From: CAZBRS01 sp964494475
GTDB lineage: Bacteria > Myxococcota_A > UBA9042 > CAZBRS01
Direction: 5' to 3'
Length of the DNA stretch: 6,432 bases
Assembly: GCA_964494475.1 (NCBI GenBank)
Contig: CAZBRS010000119.1
Location: forward strand, 1 to 6,432
The stretch's first letter is position 1. Each line of letters opens with the position of its first letter. Of the stretch, positions 6,105 through 6,432 are shown in pieces. The translations under genes were made by a program, and so were the position numbers. Under the pieces are notes generated by a model that did no database searches, was not told the origin of the DNA, and worked only from the letters and a program-made list of their open reading frames with translations.

Positions 6105-6149
6105 CCTTCAGGCGCCGAAAGCGCTGGCCCACCTGGACACCGAAGCCCT
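6105..6149. repeat. 45-nt near-copy of part of the NuoG-AOR fusion gene
   Basis: A gapless hand alignment with 512-556 gives 40 of 45 identical bases in the same orientation. On the minus strand it reads GFGVQVGQRFRRLK, against GFGVEVGQGVRRLK in AOR domain 2/3 of the operon gene. Similarity stops abruptly on both sides, and the minus frame is closed by a TAG a few codons upstream. It may be a remnant of a second AOR-family gene or a short duplicated patch. Confidence 0.55.
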
Positions 6150-6214
6150 TGTGGCTCTCGTCCGTCGCCTACACGCTCGTGGCCGAACTGCGCCGCCTCC
6201 CGGAGGTGGCCGAC

Positions 6215-6432
6215 CTACGCTTCGGGTATGTACTCCCGGATTCGGCCAGATTGAACGATCCACAACCGCCCACGGATAGGGCGAACGGTCAGAGCCGTCC
6301 CAAGTGTCTCGAAAGCTGCGTCGCGCTCGCCTGGCTCGCCGCGCCGGGGGAGACGGATTACCGCGAGGCCGTTGTACTCACCAGGAGGGTAAACCAGCGG
6401 GTTCGAGAAATCCGTGTCGAGGGTCACGAGGC
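6215..6432 (-). CDS. DUF5615 (PIN-like) family protein, 5'-partial
   Basis: C-terminal 71 residues of a PIN-like protein entering from the right edge of the window. The visible part starts LVTLDTDFSNP, in which the TLDTDF strand carries acidic residues conserved in this group; then come YPPGEYNGLAVIRLP and RGRLWIVQSGRIREY before a TAG at 6215-6217. The family is usually about 110-120 aa, so roughly the first third, including the DENL-type motif expected near the N-terminus, is outside. DUF5615 proteins resemble VapC-type nucleases and often follow a DUF433 antitoxin gene, which here would lie beyond the edge; nuclease activity is inferred. A GTG at 6427 could be read as a start, but the family needs the upstream part, so I treat the gene as truncated by the window only. 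Confidence 0.85.
   Translation of the reverse strand, partial: LVTLDTDFSNPLVYPPGEYNGLAVIRLPRRGEPGERDAAFETLGTALTVRPIRGRLWIVQSGRIREYIPEA

Larger units (their letters stand above)
5973..6214. other. Non-coding accessory DNA without a supportable gene
   Basis: Several frames are open here, as is usual in high-G+C DNA, but none shows a recognisable protein or a good ribosome site. The stretch holds the nested hairpin (6004-6040), the 45-nt AOR-like segment (6105-6149) and an inverted repeat at 6192-6210 just beyond the DUF5615 stop codon. It looks like decayed mobile or duplicated DNA. Confidence 0.5.

Noticed and set aside
5611..6132. A 173-codon minus-strand frame across the decayed region.
   Set aside because: It is arginine- and serine-rich without a domain. 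It only borrows short pieces of the AOR-like patch and the transposase remnant.
6192..6210. Inverted repeat GCCGCCTCC-c-GGAGGTGGC as a terminator after the DUF5615 gene.
   Set aside because: The hairpin could form just past the stop codon, but no T-tract follows on the minus strand, and such G/C repeats are frequent in this base composition.

Overview
The window looks like a piece of a bacterial chromosome with high G+C content, judged by eye from strong third-position G/C in the long genes. The main operon suggests an anaerobic or facultative organism with tungsten- or molybdenum-pterin enzymology. The sequence alone does not fix the phylum; high-G+C lineages such as Desulfobacterota, Myxococcota or Methylomirabilota-like bacteria would all fit.

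Positions 4892 to 1, minus strand: a tightly coupled three-gene operon that leaves the window at its left edge. In transcription order it encodes (i) a 429-aa fusion of domain 1 of the aldehyde:ferredoxin oxidoreductase (AOR) family with a NuoE-type [2Fe-2S] domain, (ii) a 630-aa NuoF/HydB/HndC-type NADH- and FMN-binding flavoprotein with an extra N-terminal thioredoxin-like [2Fe-2S] domain and a C-terminal two-cluster ferredoxin domain, and (iii) a fusion of a NuoG/HydA-type N-terminal FeS module with AOR domains 2 and 3 (572 codons visible, C-terminus cut off). The genes overlap by 8 bp and 1 bp and each has a strong Shine-Dalgarno sequence. The AOR catalytic protein is therefore split at its domain 1/2 boundary, with one piece on the NuoE subunit and the other on the NuoG-like subunit. 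The layout copies the NuoE-NuoF-NuoG (HydC-HydB-HydA) plan of NAD-dependent and electron-bifurcating hydrogenases, with a divided tungstopterin site where the H-cluster domain would be. I infer a soluble NAD(H)-linked, possibly bifurcating, aldehyde or related oxidoreductase. This is the most interesting content of the window.

Positions 4893 to 5106: a divergent intergenic region with two short palindromes and a weak promoter-like sequence.

Positions 5107 to 5640, plus strand: a two-gene unit encoding a DUF4160 protein and a DUF2442 protein, a common pair that resembles toxin-antitoxin modules.

Positions 5641 to 6214: a decayed accessory stretch. It holds a dispersed-type hairpin repeat, an IS91-like transposase remnant on the minus strand (an in-frame stop, at least two frame breaks, and a 20-nt palindrome sitting at one break), a nested 37-nt hairpin, and a 45-nt segment 89 percent identical to part of the third operon gene.

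Positions 6215 to 6432, minus strand: the C-terminal part of a DUF5615 (PIN-like) protein, probably another toxin-antitoxin-type gene, entering from the right edge.

No rRNA, tRNA or CRISPR array was seen.
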